Under the pieces are notes generated by a model. That model made no database searches and was not told the origin of the DNA. It was given only the letters and a program-made list of their open reading frames with translations. Below, in pieces: positions 1 to 13,430 of a stretch of DNA of 64,000 bases (its first letter is position 1; each line of letters opens with the position of its first letter). A program made the translations under genes and the position numbers. The stretch is from Elephas maximus indicus (taxonomy: Eukaryota; Chordata; Mammalia; Proboscidea; Elephantidae), in NCBI RefSeq assembly GCF_024166365.1, contig NC_064831.1, positions 29,874,768 through 29,938,767 of the forward strand. The letters are read 5' to 3'.

Positions 1-2333
1 GGGTCTACTGTGTGTTCACGTAAGTGACAGGCCTTTAATTCAGCAAGAGCCCCGGTTACCTGATACCTGTGCCCCCATAAACTCTATTCCATAAGCCCCA
101 AATATATTCTGAATCTGGCAAGGACATACTGTTTTGACTCTGAACTGAGTTGTTTTGCTTTGGTTTTAGGCTTAAATTTTACATCTAGAATTGTGGCCTC
201 CAATGAGGGGCAACATAACTTTAATGGACCCATGATAATATTAAGAAGTTGGTCCGGCCAGGCAATTAGGGATAACTTTTCTCCCTCAGTTCTGACCTAA
301 ATGTGGTGAATTAATAAAAACCCTTCCCAATTACCCAGACATACTTTCAAATTAAAGCAAAGCTTGAATTTACAACCCAGGTTAAATGGATGAAAAGATT
401 AAGGACTAGAGAGCAACTGCTTTCTCCTCACTCTCACATTTCAACCTCAAATAACCCCAGTTCTGTAATGACTGCAGAAGTCACTGTGAAGGCACCTAAT
501 TACCCACAAATTACGCCAACTGTAACCAATTTCAGGATCACAGATCAGATTTTCCCCAAACACCAATCTGCTAATTAAGTTATATGAAAGTCAGACTAAC
601 AGGCAATTTGGGTGTGACATTTATGCACCTGAAAGTCGACTTATAGGTGAAGTATTAAAATTCACACCAGCAGCAGTCATTCCTTATGGGCCGCACAATT
701 ATACACCCAGATAATGCTAGTTAAATATGAAAAATTCCAGAGACAGGACAATTTGGGTTAAAATACAAGGAAGCAGAATGAGACTCATCTTGATTCCTGC
801 ATTTTACAGGGAACAACAAAAGGATTCTCCCTCCATAACCAATGAAGGCCTAAGGGGGACCTGCCTCAGCAAGTGGATCGTCCCACACGCATTCACTTGT
901 TAACTTCCAGTTGATAATCAAACAAATCTAAGATGCTCACACACCACAACACACACACAGCCTGCCAGCAGTTTCAGTAGCTGCATTTATCTGAATTCTA
1001 ATTAAAGGAATGTGGTTTGATTTCGTGGTTTTGCCCATTTGCTCATTAGGCTCCAGGATATATTGAAATAGTCTTTAAAAAAATCTTCCCACTAATTTCC
1101 CACAAGAAAACACACATGCAAGCACACACATGCACAAGCACACACACAAATACTTGTTCTGAGCACTCAGTTTACGTAGGTAAATAAATAATTTCCTTGA
1201 ATATGCTCCTACTGATATGCTCAGAAATAAAATCCATTCCACCAAATGGCCAGGTTTATTCACTACGCTGCTGAGAAAATCTGTGGGGCTTGTGGCTGCT
1301 GCTGGGGCATCGACAAGCAAAGCTGCGACAGACCAGATGGTATGCGCGGCTCTAAGAAATGAAAGCTCACAACCTATCAGTCTGCACAGCATCAACCTCA
1401 TATCAAAAAGGTATTTCCTGAGAGTCCTGGAGCACGGGAGTGCAGGGAAAGAAGGCGAGAGGACCCTCACGGGGACTCATAAATAAGTCCCACTGGTCAC
1501 CACACTTGAATGGGGTCCCTTCCGCCTGCTCTCAGCTGGCAGTGTCCCCACGCCCACCACAGAGGGCCTCAGGGCAACCCCAGGCTGTGGCTGGGGTGGG
1601 GAGGCTCAGCCATCCATGGCCGTTACCGTCCCAATTTTGTTCCTTCTCCCTGCAACCAGCCGCCTCCTCTGGGCACCAACTCGTACCTCCTGCCACTTCT
1701 TCCACCACATCTGCTGAATGACACCCACACTCCCGCGCATTTGGGGGCCCTGTGCCAAGCAGGATGGGAAGGCGGGACACGGAAGTCCCCTTCACTGTGG
1801 GAGGTGCCTGAGCTGCTTCCGCCCACCCCAGTTTGGAGCAGAATTTTTCATAAAACACTTCTTTCGGTTTTTACCTGCTTATCCGCTTCCTCATGCTCCA
1901 ATAACCTTCCCTTTTTTTATACACCTCCCCTCCCTGCTCAGCTCTGTGTCCACAGGGGGCTGGGCCAGGAGACGAATCTGAGCATACACACTACCCTGTA
2001 CTGTGAATGGCCACTCCCATCCAATAACTGAGACTTTTTGTTACCGAGCCAAGATTTCCTGCCAGACTCACTTCCCTTATAATGAATGAATTATCCCGGA
2101 GAAAGTTTGTAAGCTCTCCCATGGAAACTGACTGGTGGTGGCCTAACTCACCTGTTTACCAGACGTGCTAGAGCATGCTGGACCCCAACAGTTGGACACC
2201 AAAGCTCAGCCTGGGACCTCCCACCCCATAAACTATGACGGAACTCTTTTAGAGAACTTGGATCAGCGAGCTGAAACCTGATACCATATTAAGAGAATGT
2301 GTATGTATTCTAAATTTGCTAAAATTCTGATAT
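1..2333. other. TMEM131L intron 3, no recognised element
   Basis: The stretch is AT-rich single-copy-like DNA with a degenerate CA-rich patch at about 1108-1150 and a GC-richer patch at 1430-1850. Open frames in the latter match no family I know and look accidental. Confidence 0.5.
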
Positions 2334-2529
2334 ACCAAACTCACTGCCTCTGAGTTGTTTCAGACTCATAGGAACGCTACAAGACGGAGCAGAACTGCCC
2401 CATAGGGTTTCCAAGGTGGTAAATCTTTACAGAAGCAGACTGCCACAACTGTCTCCCAAGGAACGGCTGGTGGGTTCGAATGCCTGACCGTTCAGTCGGT
2501 AGCCAAGGGCTTTAAGTAGTGGGTCCTAG
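2334..2529 (-). repeat. AfroSINE, long variant
   Basis: The body motif CAGACTCATAGGAACGC-like and the head 'GGGTTCGAATGCC' are visible in reverse complement. It carries the extra internal segment 'AAATCTTTACAGAAGCAGA' that shorter copies lack. Confidence 0.85.
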
Positions 2530-2559
2530 TGTCGGTAAACAAGGCTATACAGAACAATC

Positions 2560-2815
2560 TTCATCTTCCAACTTGCACCCCAATCTTTCATCTACAAGAC
2601 CATTTCTGTCTCTCATTACTCCATCTTCAATAAGAAGTCTATCTTGAAACTTAGGGGGCAGTGAGCTCCTGCTGACAGTGGAGGAATCACTGGGAAAAGG
2701 CAGGTGAGAGGAGCTGTACAACTTGAAGAATATGATCAGCGTCACTGAATTGTACATGTAGAAATTGTTGAGCTGGTATATGTTTTGCTGTGTACATTTT
2801 CAACGACAAAAAAAA
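2560..2815 (+). repeat. Possible L1-like 3' UTR fragment
   Basis: The last part (ACTGAATTGTACATGTAGAA, then TATGTTTTGCTGTGTA, then an A-run) closely resembles the stretch at 39850-39935. Both look like 3' ends of an afrotherian L1 subfamily. The left border is uncertain. Confidence 0.4.
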
Positions 2816-2844
2816 ATTTTGAAGAAAAGTGTATTTTGAGATGT

Positions 2845-3020
2845 GATTTCTTAGGTACCTCACAATCACTTGGAGGGCTTACTAAAACAGACTGCTGGGC
2901 CTCTCCCCTACAGCTTCTGATTCAGTAGGTCTGGGTGGGGTCTGAGAACTTGTCTAACAAGTTCCCAGGAGATGCTGATGCTGCAGGTCCAGGGACTGTG
3001 CTCTGAGAAACACTGCCTAG
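2845..3020 (-). mobile_element. hAT-Charlie MITE, MER5-type relic
   Basis: Diagnostic stretches such as 'CTTCTGATTCAGTAGGTCTG', 'ACAAGTTCCCAGG' and the terminal 'CTCTGAGAAACACTG' mark an old nonautonomous DNA transposon of the MER5 group, probably MER5B-like. The orientation and subfamily are tentative. Confidence 0.7.
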
Positions 3021-3210
3021 ACCTCTCACGCCTCATTCAGCTCACCTCACTAATTCAGGGCAGCACGCACTGCTACGCTTGCACACCGTCCACTTCCCCT
3101 TCTCCCACATTGGCTGGACGTCCCCTTGTGACTTGGGTCAACCCTGTGAGCAAGGTTAATCATGGTGGTCCCACCACTCCCTAGGCTGGTGACTGGTTCA
3201 GGGTGAGTGT

Positions 3211-3405
3211 TAACTGCCATCGAGTCAATTCGGACTCATAGCCACCCCATGCGACAGAGTAGAACCGCTCCATGGGGTTTTCTAGGCTGTGATCTTTAAA
3301 GAGGCAGATTGTCAGGTCTTTCTCCCTGGGAGCCACTGGGTGGGTTCAAACTGTCAACCTTTCCGTTGGAGCTGAGTGCCTGGCCATTTGCACCACCAGA
3401 GCTCC
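3211..3405 (-). repeat. AfroSINE, long variant
   Basis: The element begins CTGCCATCGAGTCAATTCGG and ends CACCACCAGAGCTCC. It contains the internal GTGATCTTTAAAGAGGCAG segment of the longer subfamily. Confidence 0.9.
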
Positions 3406-3966
3406 TTCTCAGGGTGATTAGGGTTCCCATTTTTGGGTAGGGGACCCATTTTGGGTACAGGACCCATTTCTGACCTGTTAGATAGATACAGGGAGAACTC
3501 TGCTGAGGGGTGCTTCTGAGAAAGAGGCCCAGGAAGCGGGTCCTCCCAACCTGCCTCCAGATGTTCCCATGGCTTGGAGGGCAACAGGCAGCTGACCACA
3601 GCACAACGGGTAGAAAGAAACTGGCTCCCTGGCAAAGACACTAACCTGCTGAATAAGCCAAGCCTAGAACCACCCTGCCTCCTGGCTTCTTGTTAGGTGA
3701 CATAATACATCCTTTATTGTTTGAGCAGGTTGAGTCAGGGTTTTCTATTACCTGAGCTGAAAATATCTAATCACAAAGCAAGCTAACGAGATAGCAAGGT
3801 CTGAGGACTAAAGGCAACCTCTCAGCACATTATTACAATGGCATCTATTCTACAAAGTAATTTTAAAATTCCGTATTTAAATTTTCCAGGGTGCCTCAAA
3901 AGCTATGTAACCAAATGTCTGTGGATAAACTTAGAAATAGTGTAAAACTGAAGAATCAACCTAGCA

Positions 3967-4168
3967 CACCAGTTGCCCCCGAGTGAATTCTGACTCACGG
4001 CAATCCCACGTGTGCCAGAGTAGAACTATCCTCTGCAGGGTTTTCAGTGGCTGTTTTTTGGGAAGTAGATCATCAGGCCTTTCCTCCAAGGCACCTTTGG
4101 ATGGACTTGAACTGCCAACCTTTCCGTCAGCAGCCAAGTGTGTTAAGAACTTGCACTATCCAGGGCCT
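3967..4168 (-). repeat. AfroSINE with target-site duplication
   Basis: It reads from CCAGTTGCCCCCGAGTGAATT to TATCCAGGGCC and is flanked by a direct repeat of CTAGCACAC on each side, so both ends are well placed. Confidence 0.9.
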
Positions 4169-4434
4169 ATCTAGCACACAATAAAGTATTATTTAAGACT
4201 CAACTCTGCAAAGTTTAGAATATAAATTCGTTTTCTTTTAAGAGCCATGCTCTCACTCTTTTGGGGGGTTTGATAAGGACCACATCATTCTGGAGTATAT
4301 TAAGGAATAAGTAGCTTCCACACATCAATCCTAGACTTAAGTCTCCTTCTACAGAAATCAGACTATCTAGCTGGAAAAATGCTTTTCCAACCATTTCACT
4401 TTAGATCCAACAAGGCAGGCAAACGTCATCTAGA

Positions 4435-4605
4435 GAGAGGGCAGCTGGGGTTCTGTGCCAGCTGTGCCACTTCACAGCTCTGTAATCTTGAACAAACTGT
4501 TTTACCTTTTCATGAACCTGTTTCCTCATTTATGAAGTGGGAATACCTCCACCATGCACCTGGTTGTTTAAGGATAATGCATGTAAACGCACTTCAGAAA
4601 CCACT
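4435..4605 (+). repeat. MIR SINE
   Basis: The MIR core is recognisable: 'TGTGCCACTTCACAGCTCTG', then 'TTTCCTCATTTATGAAGTGG' and a tail similar to the MIR/L2 3' end. Confidence 0.75.
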
Positions 4606-4949
4606 GCGATAACAAGAAAAGGTAATTACTTAAACCCAATTTTTAGTGGATTAAGTGGATTAACCTGGCCCTGACTTCAAAAGATAAAGATTAATCACGA
4701 TCCCAGAAGCATTACTTCACCCAAAATTCCTACCACATAGATCTCCCAAAACTATCAACTGGAATACTGCTTGTTTGGATGGTTATTCAAACTGAGTTTC
4801 ACCTATTATAAATAATTTAGTGGCAGCTAAAGGGACCAACATCCACAAAGTAGTACAACCCTGAAAGTCAATGTTACACAAGCATGACACTGATACGCTG
4901 AATTATTCACTGCGTACATTTTCATGGCAGTCAGCTTGGGAGGCCACCA

Positions 4950-5101
4950 ACATGTCCTCTGCTTTTAAGAGCTTGGCTACTAAACAAAAGGTCAACAGTT
5001 CAAATCCACCAGCTGCTCCTTGGAAGCCCTATGGGGCAGTTCTACTCTGTCCTGTAGGGTCACTGAATCAGAATCGACTCAACGGCAATGGGCTTTTTCA
5101 T
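4950..5101 (+). repeat. AfroSINE
   Basis: The tRNA-like B box (CAGTTCAAATCC) is followed by the body 'TGGGGCAGTTCTACTCTGTC' and the ending CAACGGCAATGGGCTTTTT. The head is diverged, so the left edge is approximate. Confidence 0.85.
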
Positions 5102-7390
5102 CCTCTAGCAACAGCCTTCAAGTGAAGCAGTGGTTTCCTTTGGACATTTCGGAGCAAATCATCTCTCTGATAAGATGTTTAGTTTTAGCCCGACAGCCAC
5201 TTGTCATTCAGAATCCTATCTTCTGAATGAAATACTCAGACAAACCGGTAAAAACAAAAGGAATGAGAGAAAAGGAAATAAGCAGGCATGACACTAAACC
5301 CATGTTTCTCAAACAGAGACGTATACGCCCCCTTGGCCCTCTCAAGCATGTATCAGAGAAAACAAGGCCGCGAGATAAATATGGCCATCTTCCTGGAGCA
5401 TCAATTTTACTATAGGATTTTTAGAGGGGTTAAAAAAAAAAATCATTGAGAAATTTTTAAATGATTAAAATTTTTCAAAGCATTTTGAATTTTTTTTTTT
5501 TTTAATTTCAAAGGATTTTCATGTGTAAAGCAGACTGATTCAAAGTACATCCCAACTACTTTGGGGGAAAATGTTGACAAGGACTACAATAAGCAAATAA
5601 AACTTTTTTATATCTTTTATAAATTTGCTATAAAGGCAATTCTACAACAATGGTTCCAAAAACATATTCATTGAGCTCCACAACATGTCTGAAATACTGT
5701 CTAGACTACCAAGGCAATTATTTGTAAAGTGACAACATTCTTTTGTTTCATTTATTTGGGGAAAGTCACTATTCCTCTAGAGTCTTATTTCATAGGTGGA
5801 AGACTTAACAACCTACTAATAATTTAATGATAATTCATTTAAAACTAGAGTAACAAGTTCCCAGGGGATCCCATTATATTAATATTGGTGTTCCTAGACA
5901 AACAATATTACCTTGGGAAATTATACTTCTCTTTCCAACCTTGAAATCTAAGCTCCGCCACCTTTTAAGCAGTAGAAATCTTGGTGTTACCACACACCTA
6001 GAACACCTTTACAGAACTAATCGATACCACAGCCCAGGCTGTGCGATTCATCTAAAATGGTGCCTTTTTCCTCATCGACCCACCAAGACAAGGAGAGTAA
6101 AGAGCAATCCAAAGCACAATGCCTAGTGAATAAAAGGAGCCTAAAACAACCCAAATGGCACCTCACCCATGACCAGAAGCTTCCCTAAAAATATAAGTTG
6201 GATCCCATGGCAAACACCCAAGTCTCTCTCCTGCTTACAGTGGTATCTTCCACTCTTCTGAAATAGGCTTGTCATAAGTCTTTCACGTATCTTTTAACCA
6301 TGTTGTAGTTTCCACGGCGAAGTCGTCCTAGGTTAATGAGTCGGCCTGGTTCTTTCTTTAGAATACACATCCAACTGAATGGATTCCATTTTACTGTTAA
6401 GTATTGTGACACTGAGTAACAGACAATCAGTCAAACCATCGAGTGGCATATGGAATGAAACCAGCATAGAGTTGGACTTCTAAGATTAAACAAACCACTT
6501 CTCTTAAAATAAATCTTTAGTCTAAAACAATGTGTACAGTGATAAGAACACAGAGGTTCTGGTGCCATATTCACACATTTACATATAATAACTAACCCCC
6601 TCAACCCCCATACTTCAATTCCACTTTTCTGGTTTAAGGAATAATGACATGATTCAAGTGTTTTTGCCTGTTTTTATTCTAGATTAACCCTTCAAAATAT
6701 ACCTTGAATTATCAAACATTCGAATATCTTTTTCAAAATAAAGATACAAATTCTAATCACTCCAGGAGCTTAAAAAAAGATATATCTAGGTGAACTAAAA
6801 ATTTCAGTGAAAACCAAAATTAGGATTCTGATCCTACTGCACAACTACTATTTTTCTAACTGATTTCAATTGAGGGCTAAATAATTATAAATGAAGTGCC
6901 AAAAGGCTTTGCTAAACGTTTCACAACCTAAAAGCCTGAAAAGGGTTTTACGGCTTGAAAATAATTTTAGTACATACCAAGAATCCTGCTTAAAGCCTTG
7001 TGTTAACAAAAATACCTAAACTCTGGCTCTTTTACAGTGAGAGAAAATTCACTTTACATTTTTATATCCATGGAGACCATGACTGAATTCATTCACTCTG
7101 TACGCCTCTCAGAGCCCAAACAACACTGCAGAAGGTACCACAGGGCACACTCATACAAAGTGAATAACCCATTCTCTTCAAAAACACACTAACTGCAATA
7201 ACCTAATTTTAAAAACCACAACCTCTAATACAGCTAAAACTAGTACTATGGTTCCAACGGCAAATATGGTTTGGGGGCTTGGATATGAAGAGAACATGAG
7301 AAGCACAACAAGCAATCAATTTGAAAGATTTAAATTTAAAAATATGACCTTCTACTCCAGTTAAGCCATCCTTTACCTAAGTTATTTACC
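5102..7390. other. Intron 3 stretch without recognised element
   Basis: It is AT-rich, with an oligo-A run at about 5430 and an oligo-T run at about 5491. Short open frames occur but match nothing known to me and lack splice context. Confidence 0.45.
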
Positions 7391-7394
7391 TAAG

Positions 7395-8135
7395 GTCCTT
7401 TACCTAAGGTATCAGGTTTGGGTGCTGGAGAATCAAAGGTGAATGAGACTCAGACAGGAACTTGGGTTTGCTGAGAAAGGCAATTTCAGAGCAGGGGAGT
7501 AAGTGCAGTGCACTAGGTAAGTGCCAGGATGCCAGGTGAATCTGAACTAAGAGAGTCAGCCAGGTGAAGGGAGAGTCAGGAAAGGGAAGTATTGAGGCAA
7601 AAAGACGAGCCTGTCTGAATGTGGGGAAGTGAGAAACAGACGGGTGGAAGGCTGAAGAGGTAAACACAGCCTAGATCACCAAAAGGACGTTTATGCTTTA
7701 TCCTGGAGGTAATGTGGTCCACAAAAAAGCTGTTTTTAAGGGCATATTTTGCTGCTGCTACTAATCAAAGAAAACTATTTAAAAAATTTTAAATGTATGT
7801 TTTAGATGCATCACCCTGGCAAAAATGTGAACAGGCTGAGGTAACTATAAAACGGCAGCAGGGAGACCATTTGAAGAAGATCCAGACATAACAGGCAATC
7901 CACTGGGAGTGTGAGAGTATGAAGACTCAAGAGTGGATCCCATTTCTGTGTTAGACAAATGAAGGCATGGTACTGCCACTCAGCAGGAGGGAGAGCTGCT
8001 GGGGGAGGGAAGAAAGGGGCAGGGGTGAGCCAAGGAGCTCAGTTCAGGATGTGCTAATTTTGCAACACCTGAAGGCTAGTCAAAGGAAGACCTGTGGAAG
8101 CAACTGAACAGTGTGGGACCAGGCAAGACCCCCGG
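7395..8135. repeat. Ancient interspersed-repeat-like segment, unclassified
   Basis: The purine-rich phrasing (for example 'TTTATCCTGGAGGTAATG' followed by a GCAGGGAGACC motif) resembles an old LINE 3' region found widely in mammals. A similar phrase occurs at 38960-39300. I cannot name the family with confidence. Confidence 0.35.
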
Positions 8136-9660
8136 TCAGAAGGTAGAACCCACATTAAACTTCCTCATATATATCAAAACCCAACAGAATAGGAAGTTTA
8201 CCTAGGAATGGGAAGAGAGGAGGGTGAGAGATGGAACCCTGGGGAATGTACACTCAGGTTCAAAAGTGCTATGACCACATCAACAGATAAAGATGGGGTT
8301 TTGTCAACAACACTGCATTCAATTTCTGAAGGAGAACAAAAAGTGAAAAGTAGTTCCATTCCCTGTGGGGGCCCCAACATCCCCTTCACGGCCAAAAGGA
8401 AGTTTCCCTGAAGATTAAGTCATTTATTGTCTGTAATTATATCTTTCAGTATGTTCCTGAAAGGCTAATGAGATTTTCTTCAAGTTCTGACTCTTAGGGT
8501 CTGCCCTTAACTGACAAACTGTTTCAGGAGAACCTATTTTGCTGCTGTTACTAACCAGATAAAAGAAAATTTATTTTAAAAAATCCTTTCACAGACACTG
8601 TCGGTAGCCAGCCAGTATTTATGATTTTTTTTAACCATGTTAAAACGCTGAAATAATACACCATTCATACTCTGCCAATACTTAAATTTCTCATAATCTA
8701 ACAAACATACAAAAAAAAAAAAAAAAAAGGCTTATCAGAGATGCACGCACAGAGAGAAAGCCACACCAGCTTCCAGAGTGTCTCCAATTCTACTAAGAGC
8801 TTAAGTCAGCTCTCATTTGCTTTCATCATAGAATACTGCTGATATTTGAGAACACCCAGGAGAAAAATGGGGAGGGAGAGGAAAGAGGGAAAAAGTTTTT
8901 CGAATATTGCTTTTCTGGCTTTCAACCAAATACAATTACATAGCATTTGCAGAAGATGAAGTCTAGATAATATAAACAAAAACTTCAACGAGGCCTTTTA
9001 CCCTGAAAGCTTTCCCAAGCTGTGCTTTGAGATAAAGGGCAAGCTGCTCTAGAACCCTACACCCCAGAATTAACTGCAGCCAGGTTCTGGCCCCAACCTG
9101 GGCAGTCTTGGGGCTGAAACACAAGAGCCCTCTTCACTATCTAGATTTCTCTCCAGTGACAGATGTCAGTGCCACCTTTCTTGGAACATACTGAGATTCT
9201 GTTTTTATGGTCAAGTTTCCTTCTTGAGTCCCAAGTTAGTAGCTGCTCCTCCTCATGGTCCTTTCAGAGAAAACGCATTCGTTTTCAACATTTAAGTGTT
9301 GGTTCTGTTGACTTCAAGTACGCCTTACCATCATTAAGAGCTGGCACTGTGAAATAGTCATGAAAATTTAAATCGCAAAAAGGTCTGGAAAATGTATAAA
9401 GAGTAATGACTTCATAAATAAGATTAAGAATAAACGACATTAAAATAGCACAGCAAACCTTGTACTGGATTATAACCCAAAGTGTAAAATAAATATTCAT
9501 GAGTCCATATGACAGAAACCCTCAATTTGGGTTTGTCTGATGTTTTTCTCATGGTTAGATTAGGGTTATGGGTTTTTGGATCTTGGGAGAATTGAAAAAT
9601 AAAATTAAAAAAAAAAAAATCCTCAATCGTGCAGTGGAACACAGGAATAGTCAGTACTTA
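8136..9660. other. Intron 3 stretch without recognised element
   Basis: It contains an A-run at about 8711-8728 and otherwise looks single-copy. No exon with plausible splice sites was recognised on the minus strand. Confidence 0.45.
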
Positions 9661-9822
9661 AACCAAAAAATCATTGCTTTCGAGTCGATTCCGACTCATA
9701 CCAGCCCTATAGGACAGAGCTGAACTGCCCCCATAGGGTTTCCACGGAGGAGCTGGTGGATTTGAACTGCCAACCTTTCGGTTGCCAACTGTAGTCCTTA
9801 ACCACCACACCACCAGGGCCCC
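9661..9822 (-). repeat. AfroSINE, short form, with 12-bp target-site duplication
   Basis: It is flanked by two identical copies of AGTCAGTACTTA (9649-9660 and 9823-9834), so this 162-bp copy is full length and its borders are exact. Confidence 0.95.
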
Positions 9823-9834
9823 AGTCAGTACTTA

Positions 9835-12210
9835 GGTGAGTGATTTACAATCGTAGAGCATTACACTTACAGAGATAATTCTTGGAGATAATTCCAGAAT
9901 CCACATTTTCAGAAAATGGTAACAAAGGTTTTCTAAGAGCAGCATCCCACCCATGTCAGAATCTTGTCTTTATACATAAAAAATAGATCTCAACCAAAAT
10001 AGGTCAAGAAAAACAGGGAGGCTTGGAAGTTAGGTTAAAAGGAAAGCAACCAGGGATAAAATCAAGCAAAATATTGGAACATCTGATATCAGGAAGACAA
10101 AACATCAATCAGAGTTGATCAAACCGTGAACCATGATCCACTAAGGACTTTTTTAATCAATCCAGTTGGCAGCAACCAGCATTTTTTAATGAAATAAAAT
10201 GGAACTGAAAGTAAGAGCACGTACATCTTGGGTAGTAAGGCAAGTACTACTGTGTGGAACTTCAGTTTTTTTTTTTAATAATAAATTCATATGCCTACAT
10301 GTACATATTCGTACATCTATACATATATGCATAAATACATAGTTATAATGTAAAACTGAGTCGCTGCCCAAAAGTTTGAAGTTGCTGCTCTAAATCATTG
10401 ACTTAATTCCCCTTCACCCCCATATCTTTCTTTCTGATAATCTGGCACTGTGTCAAAAGGCCAGGAAGGATAAAATCAGGTAATACCTCTAAGTCTGACA
10501 GAAAACTGAAAGGGAAAAAAAGAAAGAAACCAGTTCTAATTAACAAGGAGAGAAATGCAACTACAAAATGGGAGAATACAAAGGCCCAGGCCACAAGGCT
10601 ACCTAGAGGGTGAAGACACCCACAGCTAGGGTCTGCACCCAGGCCTGCCTAGTACTGCACTCACAGACCAAACTCTCTCAACTTGCCATTTCCACTTGGA
10701 CGTGTCATACGAAGTCTGAGAGCCTGAGGACATAACTGGCATTCCCATTTCCCTCCCACTTCACCTCACACACATCATCACATCCCCAGATACTCAAGCC
10801 AAGTTCCAGAAGTCCTCCACGATCCCTCTTTCTCACACCCTCCGCAACAAGTCAACAGGTAGTCCATCTGCTCCACCCCACATCTCAAAGGTTCCCACGC
10901 CCCTCCACCCCCACTGCCACAACTGTTGCCCCAGTTACCATCCTTGCCTTTTCTTGTTCCCATACACCCAAAAAGGATTTTGACAAACTCTGAACCCTGG
11001 TCCACGTGTTTCAGTTGTCCAACATATAAAATTTATACTGTGAGTTTAAATGCTTAGAAAGAATGTAATTTCTGGCATATAGTAAATGCTGACTGTTTTA
11101 ATAAAACTCCCAATCACTTTCTAAAATATATTCAATGGAATCTAAATATCATTGCGAGGATATCCACCATTGCCCATTTTAAAAAACACAAGAATATGCT
11201 CCTTATTGCTGGATGTTTTACTCTGCTCCTTTTTCTCCTCGAACCCTTATTTTCACCCCCTGTCCCCATGTATCTTTATGTTCAAAGCTTTTTGAAACAA
11301 AACTATGGCTGAAAATTAAAATTTCAGAGTTTTTTAGATCTCCTATAACCACAGGGTCTATGTATTAAGTTCTTCTTCTGAACTGAGTCATTACAATTTG
11401 TATTTGATCAGGTGAAGAAATTTCACATAAATAACATTTTAGTGAAAATGCACCCTTTCAATGAGATGGATAGAGCTGTCTTCCCCCTTCCTCAATTGGT
11501 TCATCTATCTGTGAGTAAACATTTCTTACTGCTAGAATGAGACAGAGTTAGTTAGCATCAGTTTACACCTAGTTTTCTTTTCTTTTTTTAATATAAGCAC
11601 TGAGAAAGCGTGTTCACATCAATATATGTGAATGGAAGAGTTTTGTTATACAGGTCTGTCCGTAAGTTCTCTAAACACTCTTAAGAGTTTTATCCAAAAA
11701 TCACACATTGATCTAGCATTCAAAATAACTTTTAACGATCTATCAGGTGCAGGTGCCAGTCTGATTAAGTCCTCCTTCAATTTTTGTTGAAAGAAAAGAT
11801 TTGAAAACCACCAGAGTTACAAAGGAATTTGTCATCCGATCAGAGTTAATCACTTTCTCCTAATGCCAATATTTCAAATTGCCCCTTTGTCCACCCACGA
11901 TGAAGGAGGCAGTAGGGCTGGGATGGGCGAGAAGCATGCCTTTCTTCTGTGAAGTAGAGACGTGAGCTTGTAAAAGGAGAAGTAGGAAATGTGAACTTGT
12001 GACCACAGATACATCGACGTCAGGAAAGAGTTATAAGGTCAGTGGGGATCTGCAGCTAATTCCCTGAAATTTACCCCATGGACCTACAAGTGACCACATA
12101 TCATATTTTGACAGCAATTGGCCAAAACATCCCTATGACCAAGGTATATATAATCTACATTTTTTGATTTGCTAGTCCCCTGCTTAAAATCCTTTACCAA
12201 TGCACACCAA
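9835..12210. other. Intron 3 stretch without recognised element
   Basis: It is mostly AT-rich. A pyrimidine-rich patch at 10740-10930 is GC-richer, and TA/CA-alternating DNA lies at about 10285-10345. No exon was recognised. Confidence 0.4.
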
Positions 12211-12214
12211 CACT

Positions 12215-12640
12215 TAAAAAAGAAAAGCTAACTCCTTACCAGTGCCTTTAAGGCCCTACCTCATCTCACCATCCTATAAACCACACTGGCCACCCCCAAG
12301 TTCCTGGATTGCTGCCAGTGCTTCCTGCCTCGGGGCCTTTGCACCTGCTATTTCCTCTGCCCAGCACACTCTTCCTCTGCTTGCTGTATGGTTGCTCCTA
12401 CACATCCTCCAGACTTCAGCTTGAACATCACCGCCTAAGAGGGGCCTCACCTGACCACCCCGTCTACCTCCTTATTCTCTACCACAGGAGTCTAATTCTT
12501 GGCAATTCGTATCATAAGCGTAACTGTGTTGTTTACGCTAATGACTGACTCCCTCACTACACACGGCACTGGTCTTGCACAGTGTTTTATGTCCAGCACC
12601 CAACACGGTGCCTGATGCTCAATAGATGTTCAAGAATAAA
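12215..12640 (+). repeat. L2 LINE 3' end
   Basis: Typical L2 phrases occur in order: 'TTTAAGGCCCTACCTCATCT', 'CTCGGGGCCTTTGCACCTGC', a CTTCAGCTTGAACATCACC block, and a terminal region ending in a 'CTCAATAGATGTTCAAGAAT' motif. Confidence 0.85.
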
Positions 12641-12911
12641 AAGCAGGGCAGGGGGAAAAGTCAGGTTGTGTGTATATGTCGGGGGGTGGGGGGTGTTTCT
12701 AACAGCTTTCTATATAACCTCATATTAAAATAAAAAAAAATTAATTATTAGAGAATAAATACCACAAATGTCAAAGAAAAGGGTATAATGCAGATAATAT
12801 TAAATACACAAAAACGCATATATGGACAGACATATACCAAGACTTCAGATGGTATCCAAAGTGGACAAGGAAGTTCAATACACAGGCATTCATACCCATT
12901 TTTTTCCTTAC

Positions 12912-12955
12912 CTCTGTTCTTGAGCCCGCTCCTCCATATCCTCTTCAGAATCACC
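12912..12955 (-). CDS. TMEM131L: TMEM131L exon 3
   Basis: This is a 44-nt micro-exon with acceptor CTCAATAG|GGTGATTC and donor CAGAG|GTAAGG. It starts in phase 0, directly after the Gln that ends exon 2, and encodes GDSEEDMEERAQEQ plus AG of a split codon (Ser or Arg). The family has an acidic GDSEE-like segment at this point, followed in the next exon by the start of the conserved domain. The following exon must begin with one nucleotide completing AGN; I could not find it between here and the left end, so it probably lies outside the window. Intron 2 is 7,721 bp. Confidence 0.88.
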
Positions 12956-13014
12956 CTATTGAGAAAGCACACACTTTAACAGCTGTTTCAGAGAACAGAG
13001 AATGAACAAAAGAA

Positions 13015-13115
13015 ATAGTTCTTGAAATCTCACCCAAGGGTGATAAACTTGTAATAAACATCTACAACGGTGCCTCGCACAGAGCAGGCATTTAATAAGT
13101 ACCAAGAACATCACT
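13015..13115 (+). repeat. L2/MIR 3'-end fragment
   Basis: The phrase 'GGTGCCTCGCACAGAGCAGG' followed by CATTTAATAAGTACC is a diverged L2 or MIR 3' terminus. It lies just upstream of exon 3 in the transcript direction. Confidence 0.5.
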
Positions 13116-13359
13116 GCTAAGCGATTCCTCTGATATTCACTGTAAGTAAATATTCTGTCTGTTTAAAAGCGCAAGCCAAACATAATCTCAAAATTAGTCT
13201 AACATCACTTCTTTTCAAGAGCCTTAAGTTTAATAAGAATCAAAATTTCCAAATATAGGAAATGAATTCTGTTAAGCTCAGAATCCCCTAACGGAATACC
13301 TGTTATGTTTTGACATCAACAGAAAAAAAGGTAGATAGTTTTATCAATGGTATAAATAT

Positions 13360-13430
13360 CCACTCTGTCCTATAGGGTTGCTATCAGTCGGAATTGACTT
13401 GGCGGCACTGGGTTTGGTTTTGGTTTTTGG
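13360..13430 (+). repeat. AfroSINE, 5'-truncated, with target-site duplication
   Basis: Only the 3' half is present, from CACTCTGTCC to the G/T-rich tail GGTTTTGGTTTTTGG. It is flanked by TGGTATAAATATC and TGGTATAAACATC, so truncation occurred at integration. Confidence 0.88.

Noticed and set aside
1..12911. TMEM131L exon 4 and later exons
   Set aside because: I searched the minus strand for the continuation of the protein and saw no match. They are probably outside the window.
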